DNA from: Kryptolebias marmoratus
Taxonomy: Eukaryota; Chordata; Actinopteri; Cyprinodontiformes; Rivulidae
Length of the DNA stretch: 64,000 bases
Assembly (NCBI RefSeq): GCF_001649575.2
Contig: NC_051433.1
Span: forward strand, 25,465,736 to 25,529,735
Direction: 5' to 3'
Below are positions 44,831 through 57,114 of the stretch, piece by piece (position 1 is the stretch's first letter; each line of letters starts with the position of its first letter). The notes under the pieces are model-generated. The model was not told the DNA's origin and ran no database searches. It saw only the letters and a program-made list of their open reading frames with translations. The position numbers and the translations under genes are program-made.

Positions 44831-45877
44831 TCTGTAATGCATTTATAATATAACAGAATCAACGTAAAATGTTCAGAGAACCAGAATTTGTTACAAATAG
44901 GTCTGAAACTCATGAAAAGAACAGTGACACAATCAGACTGCAAGCTTAAGAAGCTATACTTGAAACTGTCCTTGGAAAAGACATTTGATGGAAGACTGGA
45001 TTTTTTTTTTTGTATTTTTTTATTGCTCACTTTCATTTTTGTTTCAAATCAGATAAGCTCATAATAAAAGTTTTCCAGCAAAGTCATTGAGTCCGCACTT
45101 CTCAGAGATAATCTCGGAGACTTTAGTCCTATTATTGAGAATACTTGTTAAATAATAATAGAGTGGTATTGAACTAGAGCGATTGTTGAAAAGCTGAACC
45201 TTTTTTTTGGGCAGGAAACAAAAAGAACAAATATTCTTTTGAGATTTTACCACCACAGCTTTTTTTTTTATTATTCTTTAGAAAAAAAAATAGTGCTGAA
45301 TAAATGTAGCCACATTCTTCATAGAATTTACCGTTTCGCCTTTCCCTCTTTTTGCCTGAGATGTTCACCAAAGCTGCCCATCTAAAAGAGGCATAAAAAG
45401 AGTTTTGTCAGCTTAAAGTAAATTAGTTTGCAAACCCTAATAGTTTTTTAATGCATCTTTTTATTGATACCAAAAAATGATTGATGACTCACCTTTTCTT
45501 TTCAGCCAAATTTTAGACCTTGAACATTTGTTTGCTCCTTTGGACAACAGAGATGTATCAAAAATACTTTTCTACTCAGTTCCCTTTAATATTCTAAAAT
45601 TTGACTAACAGTGTGTATGTCATAATGGAAGGTGACAAATAGACACAGAGACAGACACAGGTAATAAATGTTCATGGTGTTAAAGTTGGGGATCTTGAGG
45701 CAGATTCATTGGCAGGAGATACAGTATTAGTTTTTCATCCTGAAGCTGACAATGTTTACACGGGTATATGTGTAAGAATGAATCAGCTCACTTGTTCGTG
45801 ATTTTTGTTCAGGTCAAGAATGGGGCAAAGGGGAAATCCAGGTTTCCGACGAGATGAAGAACGAGGTGGAGGCTCAG
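44831..45877. other. Intergenic sequence, nothing assigned
   Basis: AT-rich; no gene or named element. Confidence 0.5.
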
Positions 45878-45885
45878 AGTGGGCA

Positions 45886-46111
45886 GTGGTGATGGGTCCA
45901 GTGGCTCTGATTCAGTTCCCAGAAAGCTCAAAGTTCTTTTTTACAGTATAAGAAGAGAGCCAAAGAGCTGGCTCTTTAAGGAGACATTCTGGAGCTGAAA
46001 GAGTTTGTCTGAGCAACACAAGCCATTTGAGTGCCAAAAGAACCATCTCTATTTTGTGAGCTGAGCTAAAAATGGTGGTTCCCAAAAAAAAAAGCCATAA
46101 CTGCCATCACT
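45886..46111. mobile_element. Short hAT-like MITE, 226 bp, with perfect 8-bp TSD
   Basis: AGTGGGCA is directly repeated at 45878-45885 and 46112-46119. The inner ends (GGTGATGG and the reverse complement of CCATCACT) are near-complementary. Internal blocks such as GAGCCAAAGAGCTGGCTC resemble a well-known fish hAT MITE. Two extra bases at the left end make the TIR imperfect. Confidence 0.7.
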
Positions 46112-46192
46112 AGTGGGCAGGCAGGTGAGTGTCCTGGGGTTCTTGCTTGCTTTCCTTTTTTCAAGCCATCAGGAGAATAAGAGAAGGGAACA

Positions 46193-46710
46193 TGTGAGGA
46201 TCTGAGGTTAACTCCGCCTGTGGGGGCGGCGCCACTAACTTTTTCCTCTCCAGCTGTTCCTGATTGCTCCTGATGAGCTGTGTCCTGTATTTAAGCCTCT
46301 GACGGATGCCAGATCTTCGCTGGAGCATCAAACCTGCTGGTGGACAATCTTAACTGGACAAAGACCTCTTGGACTGGAACTTACCTGGACCTCGTCAGGA
46401 CGTACTTACCTTTGTTGACTCACGGAACTCCTCGCCTCCGGAAGGCTGCTGAATCCTTTGCTCTCCTCTCCACGCCTCGAACAAACTTCAACCTGTAAGG
46501 AAAAGAAACATTACTCACAAACTCTCTCATGCTGGAAATTCTTAAACAAAGTACCCGAGACTCACCTACTCCTCCTTGCTTTTCAGACTGCAGCCAATAA
46601 TCCTCACCTGTAAATATCTGCACCTGTAAATAAACTCACTTACCTGATTTCAAGTTTCTGTGTCTAGTTTCCGGTTTCGCTCATTAGGACTATTTACCTG
46701 GTTCTTGTCA
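46193..46710 (+). mobile_element. Solo LTR, 518 bp, with 5-bp TSD
   Basis: It begins TGTGAGGATC and ends GTTCTTGTCA (TG...CA), flanked by GAACA on both sides (46188-46192 and 46711-46715). Inside are CCTGTATTTAAGCCTCTGAC (TATA-like promoter area) and GTAAATAAACTCACTTACC (polyadenylation area). No internal retroelement genes adjoin it, so it is a recombination product of a Gypsy-type element. Confidence 0.85.
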
Positions 46711-46715
46711 GAACA

Positions 46716-48115
46716 AAGTGACAACATTTATCAGGTGGTTCATGGTATGTATTCCGTCAAGTTGTGCAACTTTTATTATGAAGAAAAAAACTGAGCAAAA
46801 GAAAACCCAAAGTGGGAGAAGGTTCATTTATGAGTTAAAAAAAAGTCAAAGAGATTCGTGATGATTTCTTTGTTACAGGCATTATGTCCAGTAACTGATG
46901 AGAGATTTCAGCATGAACCAAACAGCAGACAGCTGCCTTGACAGGAGAAATTTCATTCTACAGCTAAAACAAATGCATATATTTTACAATCAAAACCTAG
47001 TCACACACTGTTCTAAAAGACAACAAATAAATAAACAAATAGTGGCAAGGAGGTGGAATCAATGTCTTGACTGATATCTGGGGAGAAGCCTTGATTCAAG
47101 GCAAAAAATAGAGGGCAGGTATGAAAACTAGAATGTATTTAAAACGAGCTGCAGATATGTGACATCTTTGGTTACTGTCACTCCTTGTGCAGGATTTTTC
47201 AACATGACTGTCAGTTCACATTGGTCTCAGATATTGGTTAGATCCAGGAATAGATGTGAAGAAAACACTCAGAAAACACAGATGTAAGCAGCAATTCTGA
47301 GCAAAGCTCTGACAATGTGCCCTTTGAATGTGGCCTATTTTACACCTCTGAATGCTGGAACTAACAGCACCTCTGCTGCGGTGATTATTTGTTTTGAATG
47401 TTTTCTTCTGCCTCTAACCTTCTGTCATGCAGAGATGCATGTCGTCTCCATGGCGTAGATGAAATCCTGGTAAGTATATTCAGTGTCAGGTGTGTCAGCC
47501 TTCCATTACTGATCACTTACTGTAGAACTGTAATAACAAGAGACCGTTTCACAGATCTGCCACCATCACTTTTATTTAAAGCAGCTTTGACATTTTTTTC
47601 CTATTGGTGCCTTCGAGCCTTTTATCTTTCTGTGCTGATGTACAACACGGTCTGCACACTCTGTCATTCACATCAGAACAATAATGTCTTCATATCTGTT
47701 ATGACCTGTCAGACGACCTCTTGCATTTCGGCCCATTAATGCATGTATGCCATTAACCTTGGACATCCTCTGGGATCTGGAGGCTGCTGCCCTGATCGCT
47801 TCTCTGTAAATTATTGATCAGAGAAATATGAGTTTGTATCCTGTCATGTATTGCTGTCATCTCGCTTGAGCTTGAATGCACCAAAGCTCCTAACTAGTGG
47901 CGTTCTTTGTTTCCTGTATATTCTGTTTAAGTATAGTCTAAAAATTACATCATAACCTTAAAAAGGATAGGACATTATTTTGTGTTGCTGATCATTGTAA
48001 ACATTCAACACATTTGATCATATCTGTATGAATCATATTTTACAACAAGTTTTGGGGGTTTTATGTCAAAGTTTTTAATCAATACCAATACCAATATTCA
48101 TTATTGTATTTTACA
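46716..48115. other. Intergenic sequence with one exon-like fragment
   Basis: Mostly unassigned. At 47433-47469, a 37-bp piece has a good acceptor (CCTTCTGTCATGCAG) and a strong donor (GTAAGTAT), but no partner exons are visible. No named repeat. Confidence 0.4.
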
Positions 48116-48119
48116 TTGT

Positions 48120-48480
48120 GCAGCATTTGGCTATTAGCAAGCTTTTTTTTCTATTTTTACCTTTAAGCAAGCAGTTTACTACATTTAGCTTGTAGCTAGC
48201 CTTTTACTACTTTTAGGCTTTAGTTAGTATTTTGTTACTTATAGCTTTTAGCTGGCAATTTGCTTCTTTATCTTTTGGCAAGCATTTTGCTACTTTTGGA
48301 TTTTAGATTGTTTTTAGTGTCTAAAAGCTTTTTGCTACTGTTCTGCTGCTTTTAGCCAGTGTTCTTCTTTTAGCTTTTACAACTCAGTATCAGCTTTCTC
48401 AGCAAACTTCAGCAAAGTCATTCAGCACTTAGCTGTCACTCTGCATTTTTGCACAAAAAGTTATTTTGTTAGTTGTTTAC
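48120..48480. repeat. Degenerate tandem repeat of TTTTAGCTTTTAGCTAGC type
   Basis: Roughly 30-40-bp degenerate units, each with a GCATTTTGCTACTTTTAGCT-like core, run to about 48370. They are followed by GCACTTAGCTGTCACTCTGC, a flank that often accompanies this repeat in fish. Confidence 0.65.
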
Positions 48481-48534
48481 TTTAGTTCTGAGTTCATACT
48501 GTTGACAATAGGTCTGAGTGATGTTCCCTCTTTG

Positions 48535-48860
48535 TGTTTTTTGGGAAGTTCACGTAGTCAGGGAGTGGCTTTCCCCGGGTAAAATCTGTAGTACAATGAT
48601 TGATTGAATGGTTTGTCCTTTTCGAGTTTTTGCAGGTAGTTCGTGACCTTCTTTTTGTATGTGCTGGTTGGGTCCCTCTTCAAGGTCTCAGGGGTGGTGC
48701 TTTTACTCAGTAATGTAGTTATTTTTTCTTGGTATTCAGAAGTGTTGAGGACTACTGTGCATCTTCCTTTGTCGGCTGGCAGGATGGTGATGTTTTGGTC
48801 CTGTTTGAGTGATGTTATAGCTTCCCTTAACTGGTGTGCCACATCCCCACCAAATCAGAC
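48535..48860 (-). mobile_element. Penelope-like element, N-terminal RT fragment
   Basis: The minus strand encodes QNITILPADKGRCTVVLNTS, then EYQEKITTLLS, then KRDPTSTYKKKV. This is the start of the reverse transcriptase of a Penelope-like element (the LPADKG motif). It is cut at both ends. Confidence 0.8.
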
Positions 48861-48874
48861 TGAAATGTTCATAG

Positions 48875-49225
48875 TCAATTGAGAGAAACCAACTTTAAAC
48901 AGAGAAGGAGGTCTCAGATTTCAGCTTTCAAAAACCTACAATGAAGCATTAGGCCTGATACCCAGTCAGTTTCAGTCTAATCAGCACCTTCATTCATGTG
49001 ACCAAAATGGACCATTTGTGAGTCAGGCAAACAAAGACCCTAATGAGCCTCTATTGTGAGGAGAGTGAGGTAACCTGCATGCAAATCTACCTTACAGAAC
49101 ATCTCAGCTTTAAAAGCTTAAACTCCTGCTTTTTTAACTGAGAAAGCTCCTCGGATGAAAAGCGATAAGGCTTCAACTACAGAATAGAAGTCCAGTTGTT
49201 TTTAATCTTTATTGGATTTACCATG
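48875..49225 (+). mobile_element. Penelope-like element 3' end and terminal repeat
   Basis: The + strand encodes REKPTLNREGGLRFQLSKTY, then NEALGLIPSQFQSNQH, then VSQANKDPNEPLL and a stop. This is the C-terminal end downstream of GIY-YIG. It is followed by the terminal repeat with GAGAAAGCTCCTCGGATGAA and ACAGAATAGAAGTCCAGTTG. It lies in opposite orientation to the preceding fragment. Confidence 0.8.
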
Positions 49226-49609
49226 TCCTGGATGACTGAAATTCTACTCCAGCATTAGAGAAGATGAAATTTCTGTGTTTGCGTGGGTGTGCAAATGTGT
49301 GTGTATGTAAACTAATTATTTACAAGACAGAAAGCAGAGCTTGAAAATCGCTGATTTACTGTAAAGAATGTAGACATACATTAAAAACAAGTTACAAACT
49401 AATACTTATATCAGTACTTTATTTAATTATTTTGAAGAATAAAACTGTTTATTCTTTTCAGCACATGACAATATATTAGCAACTAATAATGGTTAATATG
49501 TCTACTAACATTTTGTTTATTGTTCTTGTTTACAGAGTGCAATAAATTCTGCTTCTTTCAGATCACGTTTTTATATAAATTTCCATGAGCTAAAGAAAAA
49601 CATAAAAAC

Positions 49610-49750
49610 TAGGATCAGATTTAAGAGTAAAACTCTAGATACCAACTGAACACATGACGCATACTCAAATCGCACTACATCATTTGTTAAAATGTTGGTA
49701 TGCAAGGCAGAAGGTGATATGCACTTCTTTAAGGAATTCTACTTTCAAGA
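49610..49750 (+). repeat. Family A repeat, 3' part only
   Basis: Contains the end module GGCAGAAGGTGATATGCACT, TTCTTTAAGGAATTCTAC. Adjacent to the duplicated block at 49780. Confidence 0.6.
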
Positions 49751-49779
49751 AACATTATTTTAAAAAAGAATGGTAAATA

Positions 49780-49998
49780 AATTTCCCAACAAATGAGTTT
49801 ACTTAGCAAGAATTTTCTGCTTTAATCAAAAAAACTTTCTTGGTTGCCCTATCCCATGTGACTAAAGTTATTGCCAGCAATCTAGCCATCCACTACACTC
49901 ATAATGTCAATGAGTGAGGGTGGATCGGAATTACTGTTTTATGCTGATAAACTACAGTAATTAACTGTTATTTGGTAACTGACACCATCAGCTCATGT
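49780..49998 (+). repeat. ~215-bp dispersed duplication, copy 1
   Basis: Starts CCCAACAAATGAGTTTACTT. It matches 56536-56745 closely, including CAATGAGTGAGGGTGGATC. See the findings. Confidence 0.85.
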
Positions 49999-50084
49999 TT
50001 TTATGTGAGAGATGTTAATGTAACAGCAGTCCGTATCACCCCCCACCAAAAGTGAAGGGGAAATATTGTCTTTGCTGTTGTCTT

Positions 50085-50870
50085 TGTTTGTTATCTTATG
50101 AACCACTGGATGTATTTAAAAAACTCTCAAAATAATCTTTGCACATCTACAAGTGATTAACTTTTGGATTTGACCCAATACAAAAAGCACCATCTTTTTT
50201 TTTTTACTTTAGCAAACACAGAAATTGCAGTAACTATTTGAATTTAGCAGATATTAAGCTACAATTTGGGGTTGTAGCAACTGCATCATTCTCAACACTT
50301 ACTCTAAGCGCTCACAGATCGCACCAAACTTCTAGATTTAACTATTCAAGTCACCCTTTACAGTTTAGCAAAATATCTCTTAAACCAATAGACATGTTTT
50401 ATTTAAAGTTTCAGAAAGTATTAATTCTATGTGCACCTACAATTTATTAACTTTTGGTGTCAACACAGTTCAGGATTGTGTCCCATTGTTCAAAATATTT
50501 GTTTCAAACTGTGACAATAACTATTAGATTTAACTCTATTTATCTGTTAGCAGACGGCTCACTGAACAGATTTTAATGAATCTACAACCAACTAAAGATG
50601 GTCACCACAGTTAATCAACTTTACCAAACACAAAATTGGTAATAATTCTGTCAGTTTTACAGATATTGAGCTAAACCTTGATGTGGTTGGCTGATTTTCA
50701 TTCACAACACATACATGCATATAAAAAAGTGCTAACAAATTGAGTATTGTTGCATATTCTGAATGTTTGACCAAAGTGTCTGACATATCTTACCATAAAA
50801 TGATCTTAAAACACTGGTAAGCATTATGCATTCTTTCAATGAATTGTAGGTCTTCAGTTATTATAATGTA
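50085..50870 (+). repeat. Family A repeat, head-to-tail copies
   Basis: First copy from about 50090 (TTATCTTATGAACCACTGGA), second from about 50365 (TAGCAAAATATCTCTTAAAC), possibly with part of a third from about 50540. CACCTACAATTTATTAACTT, GATATTGAGCTAAACCTTGA and AAGCATTATGCATTCTTTCA recur in order. Confidence 0.8.
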
Positions 50871-51894
50871 ATAAAATATATATTAAACTAATAAAGTTGT
50901 TGGAAATCCACTGGAGACTTAGATGAACTCTTTTCAGTGTTATTAGGGAAAAATAATGTAAGCAAGCAAGAAAAAATGTGAACAAAGGTAAGAAAAGAAA
51001 ACATCTGATCTTGACAATGGAAAAAAAACAACATAAATGTAGTAATATACCACTGGAAACTTGAACAATATGGCTCCTAAATCAAAGAATCAAAATAATA
51101 TTTAACAATTTTAAACCTGCTTGGAAAAAAACAAACTTCAACTCAAAAGTTGATTTACAAAATGTTAACCAAAATGCAGCAAACACATTTCAGCTAAAAG
51201 ACTGAGCTGACTTGTATGGAATTTGGGAAGCCAAAAGTTTGTATTTGGAAAATGCTTGGATGCTGTGACCAACCATGAAATAAATAATGACAGTGTTGGT
51301 GGATGACAGCTTGTGAGGCGGTCACAGAGCCATCAAGTGTTACTTGCTCCTCTGCCAGGTTCAAACTGGTTGATGAGCAGAGGCAGAAGGAGTCCAAAGC
51401 TGTGCCTGCCTTCAATAAATAAAATGGTCAAATATTGTGTTACTGTTCAAAATAATACAGCGCTTTGATTTTGAAGTTAACGTTGTACTTGACTGCTAAT
51501 TCGCTGAAAAAAATTCACAGAAATAGGCAAATCCAAAATACTTTTTTTGTACTTTAGTGACATTCTTGGATGGGAAGGAAAAAAGGGTCCAGCGATGCAT
51601 ATGCTTATATTCTAAAACTAGCTTAAAGGCAATGTAGCTGAAACAAGAGAAAGAAAAGGGTTTTTGTGCTTTTGAACTTGATGTCAGCAGCTTTTTGGCA
51701 TCAGATGCTACAAACAACTGAAAAAGATATGAGAACAATAAATATATTGAAACCTCTTCAGAACTAGATCTGTTGGCAACAAGTCAATCAAAAAGCTGGG
51801 TATTAAAATAATTCCCAAGAGCCTAAGATCTTGTTTGCACCTTGCACTTTATATCCATTTTGGGTAATTCAACAGCAAGTGGACAGTTCTGACT
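50871..51894. other. Intergenic sequence, nothing assigned
   Basis: No gene or named element. Confidence 0.5.
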
Positions 51895-51904
51895 GATAGT
51901 GTTC

Positions 51905-52165
51905 ACACCATCCATCCATCCATTTTCTGCCACTTATCCTTAGCTGGGTTGGGAAGATAACAGCTCCAAACCAAGAGGGAAGCCCTGCCATCTGTGTCCT
52001 CAGCAACATTTGCCAGCTCCTCCTGTGGGATTCCAAGGTGTACCTAGGCCAAAGGGAATACATAATCCCTCCAGTGTATTCTTGGTCTGCCTAGGGGCAA
52101 CCTAATCAGATGCCTAGACCGTCAGCGTCTCTACTCATCCCCCCCACCGCTAACAGAGGTCCTCC
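51905..52165 (-). mobile_element. Truncated LINE 3' end, same family as 14156-15700
   Basis: CCATCCATCCATTTTCTGCC at the start is the 3' tail on the minus strand. GCAACATTTGCCAGCTCCTC, CTGTGGGATTCCAAGGTGTA and AACCTAATCAGATGCCTAG are diverged copies of the same 3' module. Confidence 0.65.
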
Positions 52166-52169
52166 CCTT

Positions 52170-52855
52170 ATATCTGTAAAGGAAGATCATTTCAACCACT
52201 TATAATAGTTTTACTTATAATACTTTTAATAGTTTTTTTTTTTTTTAATCTTGAGATGTTCAGGTATTAACTCTGCTGCTTGTATGGGGTCATCTCAGTT
52301 CAGTAGGAGGTCCGACAGTGTGACTCAGGATGAATTGCGTTCAGACTCTCTGAAGGTGGCCATAGTGAAGACTTTTTCAATGGACATTGAGGAACTGACC
52401 ATAGAAATCTGACAGCAAGCTGACTTCTGAAAAGTTTGTTTTGTTCTTGTATTTCCTACTATCACAACTGCTATTACTTATCTGTGCTCTGGCAGGAAAT
52501 GAAAGCATAGCTTTATTTTTTACAAGCAAGCAATGGCTGGAAGTTGATACATCTCAAAAGCCTTTGATGAGTTTTATCTGTATGGAGCTTGAATGGAAAG
52601 ATATAACCTGGGGAAATCTTATGTTTTAGTACAAAGGAGGGAACTTGTCAGTTACACACATTACACACATTGTGTGTAATGTGACATTCATACGTAGCAG
52701 AAACAGACTTTCTTTTCTTTTCCATCTTTTATTTCACAATTTTTTGTGTTTTAAGATGTTTCATAATCATCCCACTGTCTAGTTTTTTCAGTTTTATAAA
52801 TAAATCTAAGAGTTTTGAAATACTAAGTTTTGATCTCTCTGAATGGTAAAGCATT
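52170..52855. other. Intergenic sequence, nothing assigned
   Basis: No gene or named element; ATTACACACATTGTGTGTAAT near 52662 is a small hairpin. Confidence 0.5.
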
Positions 52856-52859
52856 AAAG

Positions 52860-53480
52860 ACCTAGCATTCTCTTAAGAAATGCCTGTCACCCACCACCTT
52901 TCATGCCAGAGTTTTGAGCTAAAATCATCTTTTGTTATGAAGTTTTAACTGTTTAAGTCCAAACTTTAAAATGACATCATGTACACTGCAATACTGACAT
53001 CCCAGTATCATGTGACCTCTTAGTGCTCAAAGTATGTGTTGTGAATGATGCTCAGCTACTACCACATCAAAGTTTTACTCAATATTTGGAAAACTGTCTA
53101 AGTTGTAGACATTTTTGTGTTGACTACAGCTGATTACTTGTGGTGGCCATGTAAAATTGGACTGACTCCAATTGAGAAGTTCATCCTATGAACATCTGGA
53201 ATTTCATTCAAATTTGTCCAGTGGTTCATCAGATATTTTGCTAACAGACAAAAAGGGTTGACGCCAACGATTAATGCCAAAGCTATGAGCAAAGATCTTG
53301 TGTAATATGTAACCTTCAGCGTATATCTTCAAGATAATTCTTAGCTACGAATTTATACAAAAAGATTTGTAAAATGGACTGAATTATAGCCATTTTGTTT
53401 GTTGTAATATCAGTTGGCTTTGGTGGCTATCCTAAACTGGGTTGACCTCAGAGTTAAAAATTTGTAGATGTATGTTCCTC
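52860..53480 (-). repeat. Family A repeat, two reverse copies
   Basis: Reverse order of the modules: GAAATGCCTGTCACCCACCA, ATGATGCTCAGCTACTACCA, GGTGGCCATGTAAAATTGG, GTGGTTCATCAGATATTTTG. A second, shorter copy follows at 53330-53480. Confidence 0.75.
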
Positions 53481-55940
53481 CTGTGCTGCTCCTCTCCATC
53501 ATGTTCACATCTCTCAGGCCTCAGTTCCCCAGGATCATTCAAAAGATAAAAGGCTAACGATTGATACAATCTTAGAATAACTACATCCTCAATCTCAGAT
53601 ATTAACCTTGCCTTCTCTTCCTATAAAAATTGGAGCTGACCTCTGAAGCCTTCAGCTTTTCAAAATAAACTGTTAAACTTCTCAGTTTTTTGGGTCCTAC
53701 CACGTCTACACTTTTACACCTGATGGATAATCACCTGTCAGTTATGTTTTGAATCTGCATAACATCTATTTAGTGATTTACACTGTGATTCTCATAGACT
53801 CAAGTTGGACACACAGTGATTATTATTCTAGATATCTTACGAGGCACCCTATACATATACGAAGCTCTAAAAGCAGCAGCATATAAATGACCAACCACTC
53901 CACCTGCCCAGCCACACCCCCCCTACTCTTGTTAATCCTGTTCAGGGTCAAGAGCATGCAGTCAAAAGGTGAGAGGTGTGGTATCCCCCCTGACAGGCTG
54001 TCAGTCCGTCAGAGGACCAATAAAAAACACATGAGGAAAAAAACACGAGTGCACACACTCACATGTCAGGTCAATTTCAAATCTCCCATTAACTAAATGT
54101 GCATATTTTTGATTTCTGGGATGAAACATAAACTCCAAACCTGAGATCTTTTAGATGTGAGATAACAGAATTAAACATCTGCACCAGTGTGCAGCTCACG
54201 CAAGTTTTTTTTTTCTTTTTTAATGGAAAATCTTATTTAAACAATTTAGTGTTAAACAGCAAAATCTTAATGTGGGAACAGAAGGCCTCGGTAGCAATAT
54301 TTTCTGTGCATACTGTCTCAGTGAAGTTGTAGTCTATAGCTTATAAATTCAACTTTTCAAATGTGCAGTTCCTTTTCCCTAATGATTTATTGTCCAGTTT
54401 TCACAGTAGTGAAAGGTAAAAATTTGACCTTGATACATTGTAAGGTTGTGTTCCCAATTTCTCCAAAACTCAGCAATTTACAATCTAAAAAAAGAAAAAA
54501 AACATAAAACAAAGAAACAGAAGCTGGAAATCTGCTGCTAATGTCTTCCTTCCACATCTGAGTAGAATACCAGTCTGTAATGTTGTGATGTTCTAATAAA
54601 AGATTTGTACTGCTTTATTTTATTTATTTATTTTTTGGTTTGCCACTTTTCTTCCTGTTTCATCACACATGGCTTGTTATCTTGACTTTGTCAGCGAGTA
54701 TTCAACAAAAAATGATTCTGCTGCCTATGAAATTGCGCACATTGTTTAATATTTGTTTTTCTTGAAACCTGAAGCCTTTTAGAAGAAAAAATAGCTCTTC
54801 CCCATGCTGTTTTCTTTTCAGTTTTTGTTTTCTTTTAAGTTCCACAGAGAGAAAAGCAGTGCATTTGCAGCCCTAATTAACAAACTGAGTGAAAGGTGAT
54901 TCGATGGGAGGTCTAAGAGAGTCATTTTTTATTTATTTATTTATTTCATTTGGGGTGCCTGTGTTTTTGAAATTCTACCTCTGATTTAGTCTGCTGAGTA
55001 GGAGAGCACAGCATGTTAAATGTCTTCATGAGAATGTACAGCATCAGGAGGAATTAGATATATGTCCTTTGTGACAAGGCTACAGTGATACCTCCTCTGC
55101 ACTGTTATTAATACAACTCTGTTTCATTGTCAGTGGAGAGGCTATACTGCTTTCATCATTGCATCCAAGCTTCACTTACACTCTTTTAATTACCAATCTG
55201 AGAATTGGCGTTTACACTGTCTGTGTAGCATTTTGTCTTCAAAGATGCAATTACTGAGACAACCAGTGTCTTCAGCATCATTAAGATTCACAGATATTGC
55301 CGGGACAACTGAGCTTGTTAGCTACATTGCCAGACTTGTATTTGATAACAACAGAAAAGGGAAAGAAAAGAAAAGGTTATACAAATGTGGTCAGACTGGA
55401 TCAATATAAACTGTAAATAAGACTGAAACCTTCACATGTACAGAGAAATAAATAAATAAATGAAAGATTTCCCTGTTTTGTGTTGAATCCTAAAGCCATC
55501 TCTGGTCATCGTTCTCTCTGTCTTGTGGTCTGGAGTTTTCTCTTTAAAAAATTTTGGAGTTTATACCTCCACTTCAACTACTATTTTGAAAAAATAAACT
55601 TAAAAAAATTCCAAAATCCCTCATGTTTGGAGCACACAATAAGTTTGTTGTTTTAAAAAATGCCTTCTGGCTTGTGACCTTCAACAGAGCATTAATAAAA
55701 CATTCATCAGTTGGTATTTTAATGAGGCAAATGTTAAACAGAACTAATACAAATCTACAAATGAGATACATCCACACAGATATATTAACCAATGTGCACT
55801 TAGTGTTAGCTTCAAATTAATAAATCCCTCTGGTTAGAATGAAATCTATGAGAATGAAAAGTAAACATTCCCAATATACACATGTATAGTGATTCTACAG
55901 TGACCATCAAAATGCTAAAGTTAAAGTAAAACATATTTAA
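53481..55940. other. Intergenic sequence, nothing assigned
   Basis: About 2.5 kb. A TATAAAAA/AATAAA-bearing segment at 53615-53720 looks slightly LTR-like, without clear ends. 54830-55330 looks unique rather than repetitive and could hold conserved noncoding sequence, which cannot be judged from one genome. Confidence 0.4.
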
Positions 55941-55944
55941 ACTA

Positions 55945-56260
55945 GAATTCCTTGAATGAATGCATATCACCCACTGCTTTGCATGCCAAAGTTTTAAAGG
56001 TCTTGCCAAATTAGCATTTGGAGTAAGTGTTGGGGATGACTTATCCACTACCACACCAGATTTTAACTCAATATTTGTCAAATTGACTGATTTACAGATA
56101 TTTTTGTGTAAATTAGGTTGATTACGAAAGTTAATCAGTTGTAGAGGTACATCCAATAAATATTTTTGATTAGTTTCTATCAAATCTGTCTGGTAGTTTG
56201 TGACATATTTTTGCTAAAAGTCAGACCGACTAAATATACACATACACAGGCTTGCCCGCC
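55945..56260 (-). repeat. Family A repeat, reverse copy
   Basis: GCATATCACCCACTGCTTTG, CCACTACCACACCAGATTTT, AATTGACTGATTTACAGATA and GACATATTTTTGCTAAAAGT, followed by the 5' tail CAGGCTTGCCCGCC. Confidence 0.8.
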
Positions 56261-56535
56261 TTTTCATGGCAGCAGAAGGTAATGAAAGATGGTGATCCTT
56301 TATGACTACGTGGCTGGTCTTTATTTTTAAAGATCCCTTCAAACATCTTTTAAAATAATGTCAGTCGAGGTTACATTTTAGTTCTGCGGGAATTTCATAA
56401 AGTAATTTCCCTTGTTGAGAAAAGTGCGTTTCTCCCAGTGAAGAGTGACTCCTCAAGTTACTGAAGCTGTACTCTCAGTGGAACCATGAGGTCACTGAGT
56501 ACCTGAGGGGATGGAGGAGCTGTTGTAAATGTGTA

Positions 56536-56745
56536 TCCCAACAAATGAGTTTACTTAGCAAGAATTTTCTGATTTAATCAAAACTTCCTTGATTACCCTA
56601 ACCCATGTGACTAATGTGACTGCCAGCAATCCAGCCACCCACTACACTCATAATGTCAATGAGTGAGGGTGGATCAAAATCACTGTTTTATGCTAATATT
56701 ATACGGTAATTCACTATTATTTGTTAATTCACACCATCAACTTGG
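56536..56745 (+). repeat. ~215-bp dispersed duplication, copy 2
   Basis: CCCAACAAATGAGTTTACTT through CAATGAGTGAGGGTGGATCA, colinear with 49780-49998. Both copies touch family A repeats. Confidence 0.85.
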
Positions 56746-57110
56746 TTGGCTTTAACAGTTAATGCCAACATTTTAAACAGAGATGTCAAGTGGTCTGTTA
56801 ACCAATGATCTTAGTGTTAGAGATGACACTCAACATCTACCACTCCAATTTTTAGATCAACATCTGTAAAAAAGTTCTGGGTTACAGCCATTTTTGCGTT
56901 CACTGAGGTTGATCAGATGTGGCCTCAACCTTGAACTGGGTTGACTCCAAAACTTAGTTGAAAATGCACAATAAGTTATTTCAATGATTGAGGAGTCTCT
57001 ATCGAATCTAACAAATGGGTTATGAGATATTTTGCTAACAGACAAACCAACAAGCACACACACACACACATATACAGGCAATTACTACACAACGGCCTGC
57101 CTGTCATGGC
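56746..57110 (-). repeat. Family A repeat, reverse copy
   Basis: AGATGACACTCAACATCTAC, CTTGAACTGGGTTGACTCC, GGTTATGAGATATTTTGCTA, then the 5' tail with CACACA, ACAGGC and GCCTGCCTGTCATGGCAGCA. Confidence 0.8.
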
Positions 57111-57114
57111 AGCA

